DNA from: Bacteroidota bacterium
Lineage (GTDB): Bacteria > Bacteroidota > Rhodothermia > Rhodothermales > UBA10348
DNA: 9,641 nt
Assembly (NCBI GenBank): GCA_024640835.1
Contig: JAHEEH010000041.1
Coordinates: 1-9,641 of the forward strand
Reading direction: 5' to 3'
The notes under the pieces were generated by a model. It was not told the origin of the DNA. It did no database searches and saw nothing but the letters and a program-made list of their open reading frames with translations. This document shows positions 1 to 6,933 of this stretch, piece after piece (positions within the stretch are counted from its first letter, which is position 1; each line of letters starts with the position of its first letter). Made by a program: the position numbers and the translations under genes.

Positions 1-786
1 GTACTGCTGGACGGATTCGGCGATCGTTCGGTCGAGATGAGCGTATCGTCGAACGAAGCGCGGGTTGAAATCCGTGGAGAGGCCCAGTGCGTCGTGGGTG
101 ACCAGAACCTGTCCGTCGCAACCGCCGCCCGCCCCGATCCCCAGAGTCGGGATCGAGAGACTCTGCGAGACTTCCGTGGCGAGCGCCGCCGGAATCTTCT
201 CCAGGACGATGGCGAAGCAACCCGCCCGCTCGAGCAGGATGGCGTCCTCGCGCAGGCGGTCGGCCTCGTCCTCCTCCTCCGCCCTGACCTTGTACGTGCC
301 GAATCGGTAGATGCTCTGCGGAGTCAATCCGAGATGTCCCATCACCGGGATCCCGGCTTCCAGCAACCGCTCTACCGAGTTGACGATCGCCTGCCCGCCC
401 TCGAGCTTCACGGCGTGCGCTCCTGATTCCTTCATCACCCGGATGCCGGAGGCCAGCGCCTTCCTCGAATTGCCCTGGAACGAGCCGAACGGAAGATCGA
501 CCACGACGAGCGCACGCTGGACACCACGAACCACGCACTGCGCGTGGTAGATCATCTGTTCCAGCGTGATCGGCAGCGTGGTCTCGTAACCGGCCATCAC
601 GTTCGACGCCGAATCCCCGACCAGAATCACGTCGATCCCCGCTCCGTCCAGGATGCGGGCGGACGTGAAGTCGTACGCCGTGAGCATCGCAACGGGAATC
701 CCCGCGACCTTCATCTCCTGGAGGGTCTGTGTGGTGATGCGCTTGACGTCCGAAACGTCGGACACCGTCCGGATACGCGTACTCAT
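1..786 (-). CDS. panB: 3-methyl-2-oxobutanoate hydroxymethyltransferase, 3' end outside the window
   Basis: Catalyses the first committed step of pantothenate (vitamin B5/CoA) synthesis: transfer of a hydroxymethyl group from 5,10-methylenetetrahydrofolate to alpha-ketoisovalerate, giving ketopantoate, in the cytoplasm. 262 residues are visible; the E. coli enzyme is 264 long, and because this one has a longer N-terminus only a short C-terminal tail is missing. Seen: 'LTAYDF' (35-40); 'VGDS' with D58, S59; D97 in 'VVDLPF'; K127 and E129 in 'KLEGG'; '[11 protein letters not shown]' (150-160); E196 in 'VLEKIP'; and '[14 protein letters not shown]' (216-229). By family knowledge the aspartates and E129 match the metal and substrate site, and E196 the catalytic glutamate. 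The segment '[11 protein letters not shown]' is the Bacteroidota-like version. The ATG at 786 is chosen because it gives the usual start just before the TIM barrel; no Shine-Dalgarno is visible. A terminator and a candidate promoter separate it from the upstream operon. Confidence 0.96.
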   Translation of the reverse strand, partial: MSTRIRTVSDVSDVKRITTQTLQEMKVAGIPVAMLTAYDFTSARILDGAGIDVILVGDSASNVMAGYETTLPITLEQMIYHAQCVVRGVQRALVVVDLPFGSFQGNSRKALASGIRVMKESGAHAVKLEGGQAIVNSVERLLEAGIPVMGHLGLTPQSIYRFGTYKVRAEEEDEADRLREDAILLERAGCFAIVLEKIPAALATEVSQSLSIPTLGIGAGGGCDGQVLVTHDALGLSTDFNPRFVRRYAHLDRTIAESVQQY

Positions 787-811
787 GTCGGCTGTCGGCT
801 TGGGATGAACT

Positions 812-843
812 GAAATATACCCAACTAACGTCGCCGCCCGAAA
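812..843 (-). promoter_or_regulatory. Candidate Bacteroidota-type promoter for panB
   Basis: On the minus strand TATATTTC (819-812) resembles the Bacteroidota -7 element TAnnTTTG with one mismatch. TTTC (843-840) lies 20 bases upstream, at the spacing expected for the -33 TTTG element. The -33 match sits in the T-run of the preceding terminator, so the two signals overlap. Transcription would start near 805, leaving a leader of about 20 bases before the panB ATG. Two imperfect short motifs are weak evidence, but the position is sensible and the motif resembles the one before dxr. Confidence 0.35.
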
Positions 844-878
844 AAACGAAAGGCGGGCACCGGTACCGATGCCCGCCT
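841..878 (-). terminator. Rho-independent terminator at the end of the dxr-ompH operon
   Basis: A perfect 9-bp inverted repeat, AGGCGGGCA (851-859) against TGCCCGCCT (870-878), encloses a 10-base loop that itself contains the palindrome CGGTACCG. On the minus strand the hairpin is followed by TTCG and then six Ts (846-841). It lies 23 bases after the second ompH stop codon and before panB, where an operon terminator is expected. The four bases between stem and T-run are a slight departure from the ideal layout. There is no T-run on the plus strand, so it is one-directional. Confidence 0.8.
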
Positions 879-901
879 CCGCCTGGCGTGAAGAGCCGGG
901 G

Positions 902-1447
902 TCAATCCTGTGCCGCGTCCTCTTCCGAGATCTCGATGCCGAGCGCACGCGCGATATCGAGATTGATGTTGACGATACGATCCTCGTTCACAAAGAGGAG
1001 GGTCGGCGAGCGGAGCACCATGTCCAGCCCCTTCTGCGTCGCAATGTCGTCAATGACGCCCTGCACCTTGTCGAGCAGTGGGGCCATGAGCCTCTGCTCG
1101 GTAGCCGCAAGCTCCTGGTCCTGTGCCGCGGCCGATTGCTGGAGTTCCGTCTGACGGGCGGCGAGTTCTCTCTCCCGTTCCGTCCGACGCTCCGCCGTCA
1201 GCAGAGGCTGCTGCTTCTGATACCGGTCGACGGCCTCCTGGAAGTCCTGGGCCATCGCCTGGAGCGCCTCCTGCCGCGTCTGATAGTCCTGCTGCAGCTG
1301 GGTCTGCACCTCCTGGTACTCCGGCATGTACGTGATGATGACTTCGGGATCTGCGTACCCGACGCGGAGTGCCTGGGCGGATGCAGGCTGCACCGCGGCG
1401 AGGAATCCGGCGAGCATCGCGATCAGCAAGCCTGTCCGTCTTTTCAT
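902..1447 (-). CDS. OmpH/Skp-family periplasmic chaperone, second copy, glutamine-rich
   Basis: Probable periplasmic holdase that binds unfolded outer-membrane proteins on the way to the BAM complex. 181 residues, close to the family's usual 160-190. Residues 1-24 form a Sec signal peptide (MKRR n-region, hydrophobic [13 protein letters not shown], cleavage probably after PASA). After it '[18 protein letters not shown]' (27-44) matches the start of mature OmpH proteins. Residues about 45-125 are a charged helical stretch, the likely coiled-coil tentacles, with 13 glutamines in 45-80. '[20 protein letters not shown]' (121-140) and the following 'LDMVL' match the C-terminal body. The ATG at 1447 is chosen because it begins the signal peptide; an earlier in-frame ATG at 1522 would overlap ompH-1 and bury the signal. 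The gap to ompH-1 is 52 bases. The GAGA at about 14 bases is too far to be a clear ribosome site. Last gene of the operon. Family sure, client range unknown. Confidence 0.88.
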   Translation of the reverse strand: MKRRTGLLIAMLAGFLAAVQPASAQALRVGYADPEVIITYMPEYQEVQTQLQQDYQTRQEALQAMAQDFQEAVDRYQKQQPLLTAERRTERERELAARQTELQQSAAAQDQELAATEQRLMAPLLDKVQGVIDDIATQKGLDMVLRSPTLLFVNEDRIVNINLDIARALGIEISEEDAAQD

Positions 1448-1482
1448 GGTCGTATGTAGTCTCGTTCTGTTTCGATTCGGGA

Positions 1483-1494
1483 CGCCCCGGGGCG
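1483..1494. repeat. 12-bp perfect GC palindrome between the two ompH genes
   Basis: CGCCCCGGGGCG is self-complementary and is flanked by GGGA (1479-1482) and GGGA (1495-1498), so it sits inside a short repeated context. As RNA it could form only a 4-bp stem with a 4-base loop. It starts six bases after the ompH-1 stop codon (minus strand) and has no T-run, so it is not a terminator. It may pause ribosomes or RNase, or may be a chance product of high GC. Confidence 0.4.
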
Positions 1495-1499
1495 GGACG

Positions 1500-2048
1500 T
1501 CATCGACGCTGATTCTGATCAACGTCTATGCCAAGTTCCTCAAGTACGTCATCACTCAGGTCGAACTGGGGGCGCGTGTACAGGAAGAGATAGTCGCCCG
1601 CCTTGTCGAACACGTAGTCGTATCCGCCGGCCGTGGCCACCTCTTCGATCGCCGCCAGAATCCGTTCCTGAATCGGCCGCATTAATTGCTCCTGCTGCAG
1701 GAAAAGATCCCCGTCCGGACCGAAATACTTTACGCGTTGCCGCTCCACTTCGTCTTCGGCCGCCAGGATCTCCTCGCGCCGGCGATTGCGCTCCTCGCTC
1801 GTATAGAGCAGTTCTCGGGCCTGGTATTCGCGAAACTGGTCCTCGACCTCCTGCTTCATCTGGCCCAGTTCGCGCTCCCAACCCGCGGCGAGACGATCGA
1901 TCTCCTGCTGAACGGTGGCGTACTCGGGGATCCGGGTCAGGAGGTACTCGGAGTCGATGTACCCGATCTTCTGCTGGGCCCTTGCCGGATCGACGATCAG
2001 GAGCGAGAGGGCGAGCAGAAGAAGGGTCGGCAGGATGAGGCGTGCCAT
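1500..2048 (-). CDS. OmpH/Skp-family periplasmic chaperone, first copy
   Basis: Probable Skp-like periplasmic chaperone delivering unfolded beta-barrel proteins to BamA, whose gene lies 47 bases upstream. 182 residues. Signal peptide 1-24 (LPTLLLLALSLLIV core, cleavage after PARA). 'QKIGYIDSEYLLTRIPEY' (26-43) is the typical mature N-terminus. Residues about 44-108 are strongly charged and helical, fitting the coiled-coil arms. 'YFGPDGDLFLQQEQLMRPIQ' (108-127) and 'GGYDYVFDKAGDYLFLYT' (141-158) are the C-terminal part, in the form typical of the Bacteroidota OmpH family. The ATG at 2048 is chosen for the signal peptide; the frame stays open upstream into bamA, but that extension is an antisense-like shadow of bamA and not credible. 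No Shine-Dalgarno is seen. It keeps a much more standard family sequence than the downstream copy. Confidence 0.92.
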   Translation of the reverse strand: MARLILPTLLLLALSLLIVDPARAQQKIGYIDSEYLLTRIPEYATVQQEIDRLAAGWERELGQMKQEVEDQFREYQARELLYTSEERNRRREEILAAEDEVERQRVKYFGPDGDLFLQQEQLMRPIQERILAAIEEVATAGGYDYVFDKAGDYLFLYTRPQFDLSDDVLEELGIDVDQNQRR

Positions 2049-2095
2049 GGCGCTCGTCGGGGTGGAAGTGTTCAGAATAATGGACTGGACCGTGT

Positions 2096-4561
2096 CTACT
2101 GACCGAATCCCTGTCCGAGCGAGAACTGGAAGCTCCACTTCCGCTCGCCCGAATGACGCGAGTTGACCGCCGGGAAGGAGTCGAAGTTGTACCCGTATGC
2201 CAGCTCGACCATACCCAGGATCGGGAGAAACAGGCGCGTTCCGAATCCTGCCGAACGGTACAGGTCCGTGGGATTGTAGCTCGAGAAGCCGTCCCATGCG
2301 TTCGCGGCGTCGAAGAACACGTAGGGCTGGGCGGAAAGCTGCTCTTCCGTGACCGCCATCCAGCGCAGTTCGGACGTGTACCGGTTCAGCACGCGGCCGC
2401 CCACGGGATCGCCGCTCCGACGAGGTCCGATCGCGGCCAGCGGGTACCCCCGCATGTAGATGACGTCCTTGCCGAAGTAGCTGTAGTACCCCTGGGTCTC
2501 GAACGGCGACCCGCCGACGAGGAAGCGCTCGAACTGGACGTCTTCTCCCGTCAACGATCCGATGTAGCCGAAGTCGCTCGTCACGCCCAGGGAGATGCGA
2601 CGGCTGAGCGGGGCATTCCAGCTGGTGGTGAAACGCCACTTGTGGAACTGGATGAGGTCACCGATCGGTGGTGCGACTTCCAGCGAGAGCAGCACCTTGG
2701 ATCCGTCGCTGGGAAAGATGGGGTGGTTCGTCGAATTACGGGTCAGCGACTGCCGGAGCGTGATCTGGCGACTCACCCCGTTCGGAAGCGTGCTGATCCA
2801 CCCCTGGTTGTCGAAATACTGGAAGCCGATGCCCGTGGAGGTCGAGAACCAGGGATCCGGCCACTGGAGACGCTGCTCGTAGAAGACGTTCGTGTTGAAC
2901 GTGAGCAGGTCACCCCGGCTGCCCAGACTCGTGAGGAACGAGGAACCCGAGATCTTGGAGAAGGACGTCGAGAATCCCACGGGCGTGGGACGGCCGCGAA
3001 ACCAGGGCTCGGTGAAGGAGAGCGAGTACTGCTGGTAATACCGTCCGTTGGTCTGGACGGCGAGCGACAGGCGCTGGCCGTCTCCCGACGGAAGCGGTCG
3101 CCAGGCATCCTTCTTGAACAGGTTCTGCGCGGAGAAATTGTTGAAGCTGAACCGGAGCTGCAGGATCATCCCGTATCGACCCCAGGTGCCGGACAGCTCC
3201 AGCTGGTCCGAGCCCGTCTCGGCCAGGTTGTAGCTCAGATCGACCGTCTTGGTCTCCTCGCGCACGTCCACCCCAGGACCCGGCGCGAGCGACTCCTGCG
3301 TGAAGTAGTTGAGCTGCATCAGCCGGCGAATCGACGACTGGATCGCCTCCCTGCTGAACGTCTGGCCCGGGATCGTTTCGAGCTCCCGGCGGATCACGTG
3401 CTCCTTGGTCTTGGAGTTTCCCGCCACCGTGATCGTCCCGTAGCGATAGATGTCTCCTTCGTACACATCGAAGTGAAGGTCCAGGGAGTCCTCCGCCACG
3501 ACCTCGATGCGCGGAACCGCGTTGAAGCGCATGTGCCCGCGGTTGAAATAGAGGCTGTAGATGTCGTTGTCCTTGCCCGAACCGTACAGGTTCAACTCGA
3601 GCCGCTTTCCGTTGTAGGGGTCGCCCGGCAGGAACCCGAGAGCCTCGGAGAGCTGCTCGTCCGTATACACGGCGTTGCCCTCCCAGGTGACGTCGCGGAC
3701 GAAGAAGCGCGGACCCTCGTGCACTTCGACCAGGGCGATCATGGACGGCTTTCCGTCTGACGGATCATCGACCCAGAAGGAATCGCGAACGACCTTGGCG
3801 TCGAAGTACCCCTCTTCGTTGTACTTGTCGACGATCTTCTGGAGGTCCTCTTCGAAGGTCTTCTTCTTGAACGTGGACTTTCGCCAGAAACGCCACCAGG
3901 ACTTCGACTTGGTATCCATGGCCCCGCGTACGTCGCCGTCGGAAAGGTGCTCGTTGCCGACGATGTCTATCGCCGACACCTTCACCTTGGGTCCACGGTC
4001 CACTCGGACCAGCAGATCCACCGTATTGTCGTCGTTCCGCGTCCGGTCGATGTCGACCGTCGCCAGCGGACGTCCCTTTTCGGCGTAGAATTCCCGGATG
4101 ATCTGTTCCGTGCGGGCGATGGCCGACGGACGGACCGGAGAGCGCAGCAGGAGCGGCACCTCCTTGCGCAGGTTCTTCACGTCGCCCTTCGAGATCCCTT
4201 CGAACTCGTAGGCCGCGAGCTTCGGAACGTCCTGCACGCGGATGGTGAGGAACATGCCGTCCCCCACGCGCCGGTCCTCCACGATCATGACGTCCTCGTA
4301 CGCCCCCAGCCGGTATATGGACCGGATCGCGTCCCCGAAGACGGGGTCCAGGGGAAACTGGACGCGTTGCCCCACGGAGAGGCCACTCGTCTGGAGGACG
4401 AAGCCCCGGGTATACTCGTCCTCGACCCCCTCGACCGAGACGCCCAGGATCTGCAGCATCTGCGGGGCCTCGGCGAAGGTGGAGGGATCCTGGGCACGAA
4501 CGGATCCTGGCGGCAGCAGGAGAAGGACGGCGAAGCAGAGAGCGGATGCGCGAAGAATCAT
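2096..4561 (-). CDS. bamA: Outer-membrane protein assembly factor BamA (Omp85)
   Basis: Central insertase of the BAM complex; folds beta-barrel proteins into the outer membrane. 821 residues, near the E. coli length of about 810. Signal peptide 1-24 (LCFAVLLLLPPG, cleavage after VRA or RAQ). Five POTRA domains can be placed roughly at 37-112, 113-190, 193-283, 285-370 and 371-447, each ending in a V/L-rich strand such as 'VDLLVRVDRGP' or 'IALVEVHEGP'. The 16-strand barrel runs from about 452 to the end. 'MRGYPLAAIGP' (703-713) is the loop-6 (V/I)RG(F/Y) motif that packs inside the barrel. The C-terminal strand 'WSFQFSLGQGF' (809-819) resembles the beta-signal but is followed by two more residues, GQ. 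The ATG at 4561 starts the signal peptide; an in-frame ATG at 4657 would add 32 non-signal residues. Inserts such as the Trp/Lys-rich 'SWWRFWRKSTFKKK' (221-234) in POTRA3 fit Bacteroidota-type BamA. No Shine-Dalgarno. Confidence 0.97.
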   Translation of the reverse strand: MILRASALCFAVLLLLPPGSVRAQDPSTFAEAPQMLQILGVSVEGVEDEYTRGFVLQTSGLSVGQRVQFPLDPVFGDAIRSIYRLGAYEDVMIVEDRRVGDGMFLTIRVQDVPKLAAYEFEGISKGDVKNLRKEVPLLLRSPVRPSAIARTEQIIREFYAEKGRPLATVDIDRTRNDDNTVDLLVRVDRGPKVKVSAIDIVGNEHLSDGDVRGAMDTKSKSWWRFWRKSTFKKKTFEEDLQKIVDKYNEEGYFDAKVVRDSFWVDDPSDGKPSMIALVEVHEGPRFFVRDVTWEGNAVYTDEQLSEALGFLPGDPYNGKRLELNLYGSGKDNDIYSLYFNRGHMRFNAVPRIEVVAEDSLDLHFDVYEGDIYRYGTITVAGNSKTKEHVIRRELETIPGQTFSREAIQSSIRRLMQLNYFTQESLAPGPGVDVREETKTVDLSYNLAETGSDQLELSGTWGRYGMILQLRFSFNNFSAQNLFKKDAWRPLPSGDGQRLSLAVQTNGRYYQQYSLSFTEPWFRGRPTPVGFSTSFSKISGSSFLTSLGSRGDLLTFNTNVFYEQRLQWPDPWFSTSTGIGFQYFDNQGWISTLPNGVSRQITLRQSLTRNSTNHPIFPSDGSKVLLSLEVAPPIGDLIQFHKWRFTTSWNAPLSRRISLGVTSDFGYIGSLTGEDVQFERFLVGGSPFETQGYYSYFGKDVIYMRGYPLAAIGPRRSGDPVGGRVLNRYTSELRWMAVTEEQLSAQPYVFFDAANAWDGFSSYNPTDLYRSAGFGTRLFLPILGMVELAYGYNFDSFPAVNSRHSGERKWSFQFSLGQGFGQ

Positions 4562-4580
4562 GGGGTCGAACGAGGGTGGG

Positions 4581-4597
4581 CGCCCGGTTTTCGGGCG
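4581..4597 (-). other. Short hairpin in the uppS-bamA gap
   Basis: CGCCCG (4581-4586) and CGGGCG (4592-4597) form a 6-bp stem with a five-base loop. It lies 20 bases before the bamA ATG, within the longest gap of the operon (120 bases). No T-run follows on either strand, so it is unlikely to terminate transcription. It could affect bamA translation or mRNA stability. I saw no convincing promoter in the rest of this gap. Confidence 0.35.
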
Positions 4598-4681
4598 ACG
4601 GGTAAGAACGGTCACCCGGGACCTTGGTTTCGGAACGACCCACGGTGTCGCTCCCACTCGATTAACGACCGGGATGACCGC

Positions 4682-5470
4682 TTATTGCGCCGACCGGCCC
4701 CGGTCCCCGTCATCCGGAAGGGAGCCAAAGCGGCGCTCCCGGTCCTGAAACGAGCGAATGGCCTCGTACAGCATGGGGCGCCGGAACGACGGCCAGAATT
4801 CACGCGTGAACCAGAGTTCCGAATACGCCACCTGCCAGAGCAGAAAATTCGAGATCCGGATGTCTCCGCCCGTTCGAATGAGCAGGTCGGGATCGGGAAT
4901 TCCCGCAGTCGACAGGTGCGTCGCCACGAGATCCTCGTCCACGACATCCGGCTCGAGCCGTCCCTCCGCCGCCGCCCTGGCGATCGACCGGGCGGCCTCG
5001 ACGAGCTCCCAGCGACCGCTGTACGACAGGGCGAGGTGAATGGTCATGCGGGTGTTGTCACGCGTCGACTGCATGACGTCGTCGAGCTCCCGCCGGGCCA
5101 CCGCCGGCAGCTTTCCCAGATCGCCGATCGCGTTGAGACGGATGTCGTTGTCATGCAGCGTCCGCACCTCGCGGCGAAGCGTGCGGATGAGCAGGTGCAT
5201 GAGCGCCGAGATCTCGGCTGCCGGACGTTTCCAGTTCTCGGTCGAGAACGTGTACAACGTCAGGTGACGGATGCCGATCTGCGCACTGACCTCCGCGATG
5301 TCCCTCACGGATTCGGCCCCTTCCTGGTGCCCCTGGACCCTCGGAAAGCCGCGTTCGCGTGCCCAGCGACCGTTGCCGTCCATGATGATCGCGACGTGCT
5401 GCGGAACGGGGCCCCGAGCCATGAGGGTGGCCTGAACCTCCCGGTCGTCTTTCGCCTCGATCGTGGTCAT
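4682..5470 (-). CDS. uppS: Undecaprenyl diphosphate synthase (cis-prenyltransferase)
   Basis: Condenses isopentenyl diphosphate units onto farnesyl diphosphate to give C55 undecaprenyl diphosphate, the lipid carrier for peptidoglycan and surface glycans; cytoplasmic, membrane-associated homodimer. 262 residues (E. coli 253). Seen: 'IIMDGNGRWARERG' (28-41) with catalytic D31; 'LTLYTFSTENWKRP' (70-83); 'ALSYSGRWELVEA' (147-159); 'DPDLLIRTGGDIRISNFLLW' (193-212); E218 in 'AYSELWF'. R199, R205 and S207 match the diphosphate-binding residues. The position normally Glu in 'GGE-RISNF' is Asp here (D203). Start ATG 5470 has AGGGA (5484-5480) nine bases upstream, the only good Shine-Dalgarno in the operon. 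A second ATG at 5422 (M17) would also leave the whole domain and has GGGAGG 14 bases before it, so the first 16 residues are uncertain. It follows rseP after 32 bases. Confidence 0.96.
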   Translation of the reverse strand: MTTIEAKDDREVQATLMARGPVPQHVAIIMDGNGRWARERGFPRVQGHQEGAESVRDIAEVSAQIGIRHLTLYTFSTENWKRPAAEISALMHLLIRTLRREVRTLHDNDIRLNAIGDLGKLPAVARRELDDVMQSTRDNTRMTIHLALSYSGRWELVEAARSIARAAAEGRLEPDVVDEDLVATHLSTAGIPDPDLLIRTGGDIRISNFLLWQVAYSELWFTREFWPSFRRPMLYEAIRSFQDRERRFGSLPDDGDRGRSAQ

Positions 5471-5479
5471 CGCAGCGGG

Positions 5480-5502
5480 TCCCTGGCCGTCCGGCGGCCG
5501 GG
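5480..5502 (-). promoter_or_regulatory. uppS ribosome-binding site next to a GC hairpin
   Basis: Directly after the rseP stop codon the minus strand can fold an 8-bp stem (5502-5495 with 5489-5482, one G-T pair, five-base loop). The candidate Shine-Dalgarno AGGGA (5484-5480) begins inside the 3' arm of this stem. Ribosomes finishing rseP would open the stem, so translation of uppS may be coupled to rseP. There is no T-run, so it is not a terminator. The structure is read by eye; the coupling is an inference. Confidence 0.4.
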
Positions 5503-6870
5503 CTACAGCTTGAGGATGTCGTTGAAGATGACGAAGGCCATGAACCCGAGCAGCAGCACCATCCCGATCTGCTGCAGGGCCACGCGCACCTTCACGGACG
5601 GCTCGCGACGCGTGATGCCCTCGTAGACCAGGAAGACCAGGTGTCCTCCGTCGAGTGCCGGGATCGGCAGGATGTTGATGAAGGCGAGCGTGATCGAAAG
5701 CATCGCGACGATGCGCCAGAACGAGGAAGCTCCCCGGTCGGCTGCCTCCTTGGTCACCTTCGCGATCATGATGGGTCCGCCGACATTCTCCCGGAAACTC
5801 TCCTGGCCGGTGAAGACACGCTTCAGGCTGGTGACGATGACGCGCGCGTTGACCCAGGTATCCGACAGGCCTGCCGGAACGGCATCCCAGAAGCCGTACT
5901 CCCTGATTTCAACATAGTAATAGATGCCGATCTGCCACTCCGATCCGACCTGTTCCGGGGCAATCGTCAACTCGTAGGCCGTCCCACCGGGGGTTCGATA
6001 CAGGGCCTCGGCGCCCGCCGGCGCCGCCACCGAATCCGGCCGCACGATTCGCATCGTTACGGGGGTGCCTGCCATCGCGTTCACCCGTTCCTTGATCTCG
6101 CTCCACCAGGACAGCGAGTCGCCCCCGAGCGCAACGATCATGTCACCCGGATGCAGTCCGGCCCGCGCTGCAGGCGATTCGTCCGCCACCTCGCCGATCA
6201 GGGGCGGCTCGTACGCGATGCCGAACGATCCGTTCGAGCGTCCGAGCTGGGTGAAGAGGTCGGGCGGGCCCGTGAGCTGGATGCGCTCGCCCGCACGCTC
6301 CACCGTGACCCGGAGCGGATTGGAGAGCAGCATCTCTTCCAGGCTCCAGATCCCTCCCGTCTCGGACACCGGCTCGCCGTTCACCAGGACGATCTGGTCG
6401 CCCGTCCTCATTCCCATGCGGTGCGCCACCGACTCGTCGTCGACCCGGATCGAACCCACCGTCGGAATGTAGGCCTCGCCATAGACCGCCTTGAGGGAGA
6501 TAAAGACCGCGGCGGCGAGGATGACATTGAACACCACCCCGGCCACGATGACCAAGCTGCGCTGCCAGACCGGCTTTGCCCGGAACTCCCACGGCTGTGC
6601 CTCCGAATCGACGAAATCAGTGTCCATCGACTCGTCCACCATCCCCGCGATCTTCACGTAGCCCCCGAGCGGCGTCAGACCCACGACGTATTCGGTCTCG
6701 CCGATCCGGCGACCGAAGACCTTCGGGGGGAAACCGATGGAGAACTTGTCCACGCGCATGCCGAAGAACTTGGCCAACAGGAAATGGCCGAGTTCGTGGA
6801 CGAAAACGAGGATCATGATGGCGAGGAGGACCCAGCCGACGTACGACAAGACGTTGAGGACAGCGTCCAT
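5503..6870 (-). CDS. rseP: RseP-type site-2 intramembrane zinc metalloprotease
   Basis: Inner-membrane M50 protease; in E. coli it cuts the anti-sigma factor RseA and remnant signal peptides. The substrate in this organism cannot be told from the window. 455 residues (E. coli 450). Membrane segment 1 at about 8-30 carries HExxH as 'FVHELGHF' (H25, E26, H29). 'GLTPLGGYVKIAGMVDES' (64-81) is the membrane-associated beta region. Segment 2 is about 104-126. Two PDZ domains lie at about 135-200 and 222-276 ('AGLHPGDMIVALGGDSL'). 'ENVGGPIMI' (361-369) is a conserved family motif. Segment 3 at about 386-404 is followed by 'INILPIPALDGGHL' (398-411) with the third zinc ligand D407, and segment 4 is about 433-453. 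The catalytic residues are all present. The ATG at 6870 starts just before segment 1, as in homologues; no Shine-Dalgarno. It lies 63 bases after dxr. Confidence 0.96.
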   Translation of the reverse strand: MDAVLNVLSYVGWVLLAIMILVFVHELGHFLLAKFFGMRVDKFSIGFPPKVFGRRIGETEYVVGLTPLGGYVKIAGMVDESMDTDFVDSEAQPWEFRAKPVWQRSLVIVAGVVFNVILAAAVFISLKAVYGEAYIPTVGSIRVDDESVAHRMGMRTGDQIVLVNGEPVSETGGIWSLEEMLLSNPLRVTVERAGERIQLTGPPDLFTQLGRSNGSFGIAYEPPLIGEVADESPAARAGLHPGDMIVALGGDSLSWWSEIKERVNAMAGTPVTMRIVRPDSVAAPAGAEALYRTPGGTAYELTIAPEQVGSEWQIGIYYYVEIREYGFWDAVPAGLSDTWVNARVIVTSLKRVFTGQESFRENVGGPIMIAKVTKEAADRGASSFWRIVAMLSITLAFINILPIPALDGGHLVFLVYEGITRREPSVKVRVALQQIGMVLLLGFMAFVIFNDILKL

Positions 6871-6907
6871 GAGCCACGGTGCGAAGATGTGAGAAGACCA
6901 GGCGGCA

Positions 6908-6923
6908 GCCCTTCGGAAAGGGC
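6908..6923 (-). other. Short hairpin in the dxr-rseP gap
   Basis: GCCCTT (6908-6913) and AAGGGC (6918-6923) form a perfect 6-bp stem with a CGGA loop (TCCG on the transcribed minus strand). It lies 10 bases after the dxr stop codon. What follows on the minus strand is mixed sequence without a T-run, so read-through into rseP is expected. It may be a 3'-end stability or processing element. Confidence 0.4.
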
Positions 6924-6933
6924 ATGGCGGGGA

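Noticed and set aside
2049..2639. Extension of ompH-1 to an ATG at 2639 (379 residues)
   Set aside because: It overlaps the bamA barrel in another frame and would hide a good signal peptide at the ATG at 2048.
2153..5626. 535- and 559-codon open frames on the plus strand opposite bamA and uppS
   Set aside because: Same reason: low-complexity Arg/Val/Asp-rich translations with no start signal, lying over well-identified genes.
6908..6923. Terminator between dxr and rseP
   Set aside because: The stem is only 6 bp and no T-run follows, so operon continuity is more likely.
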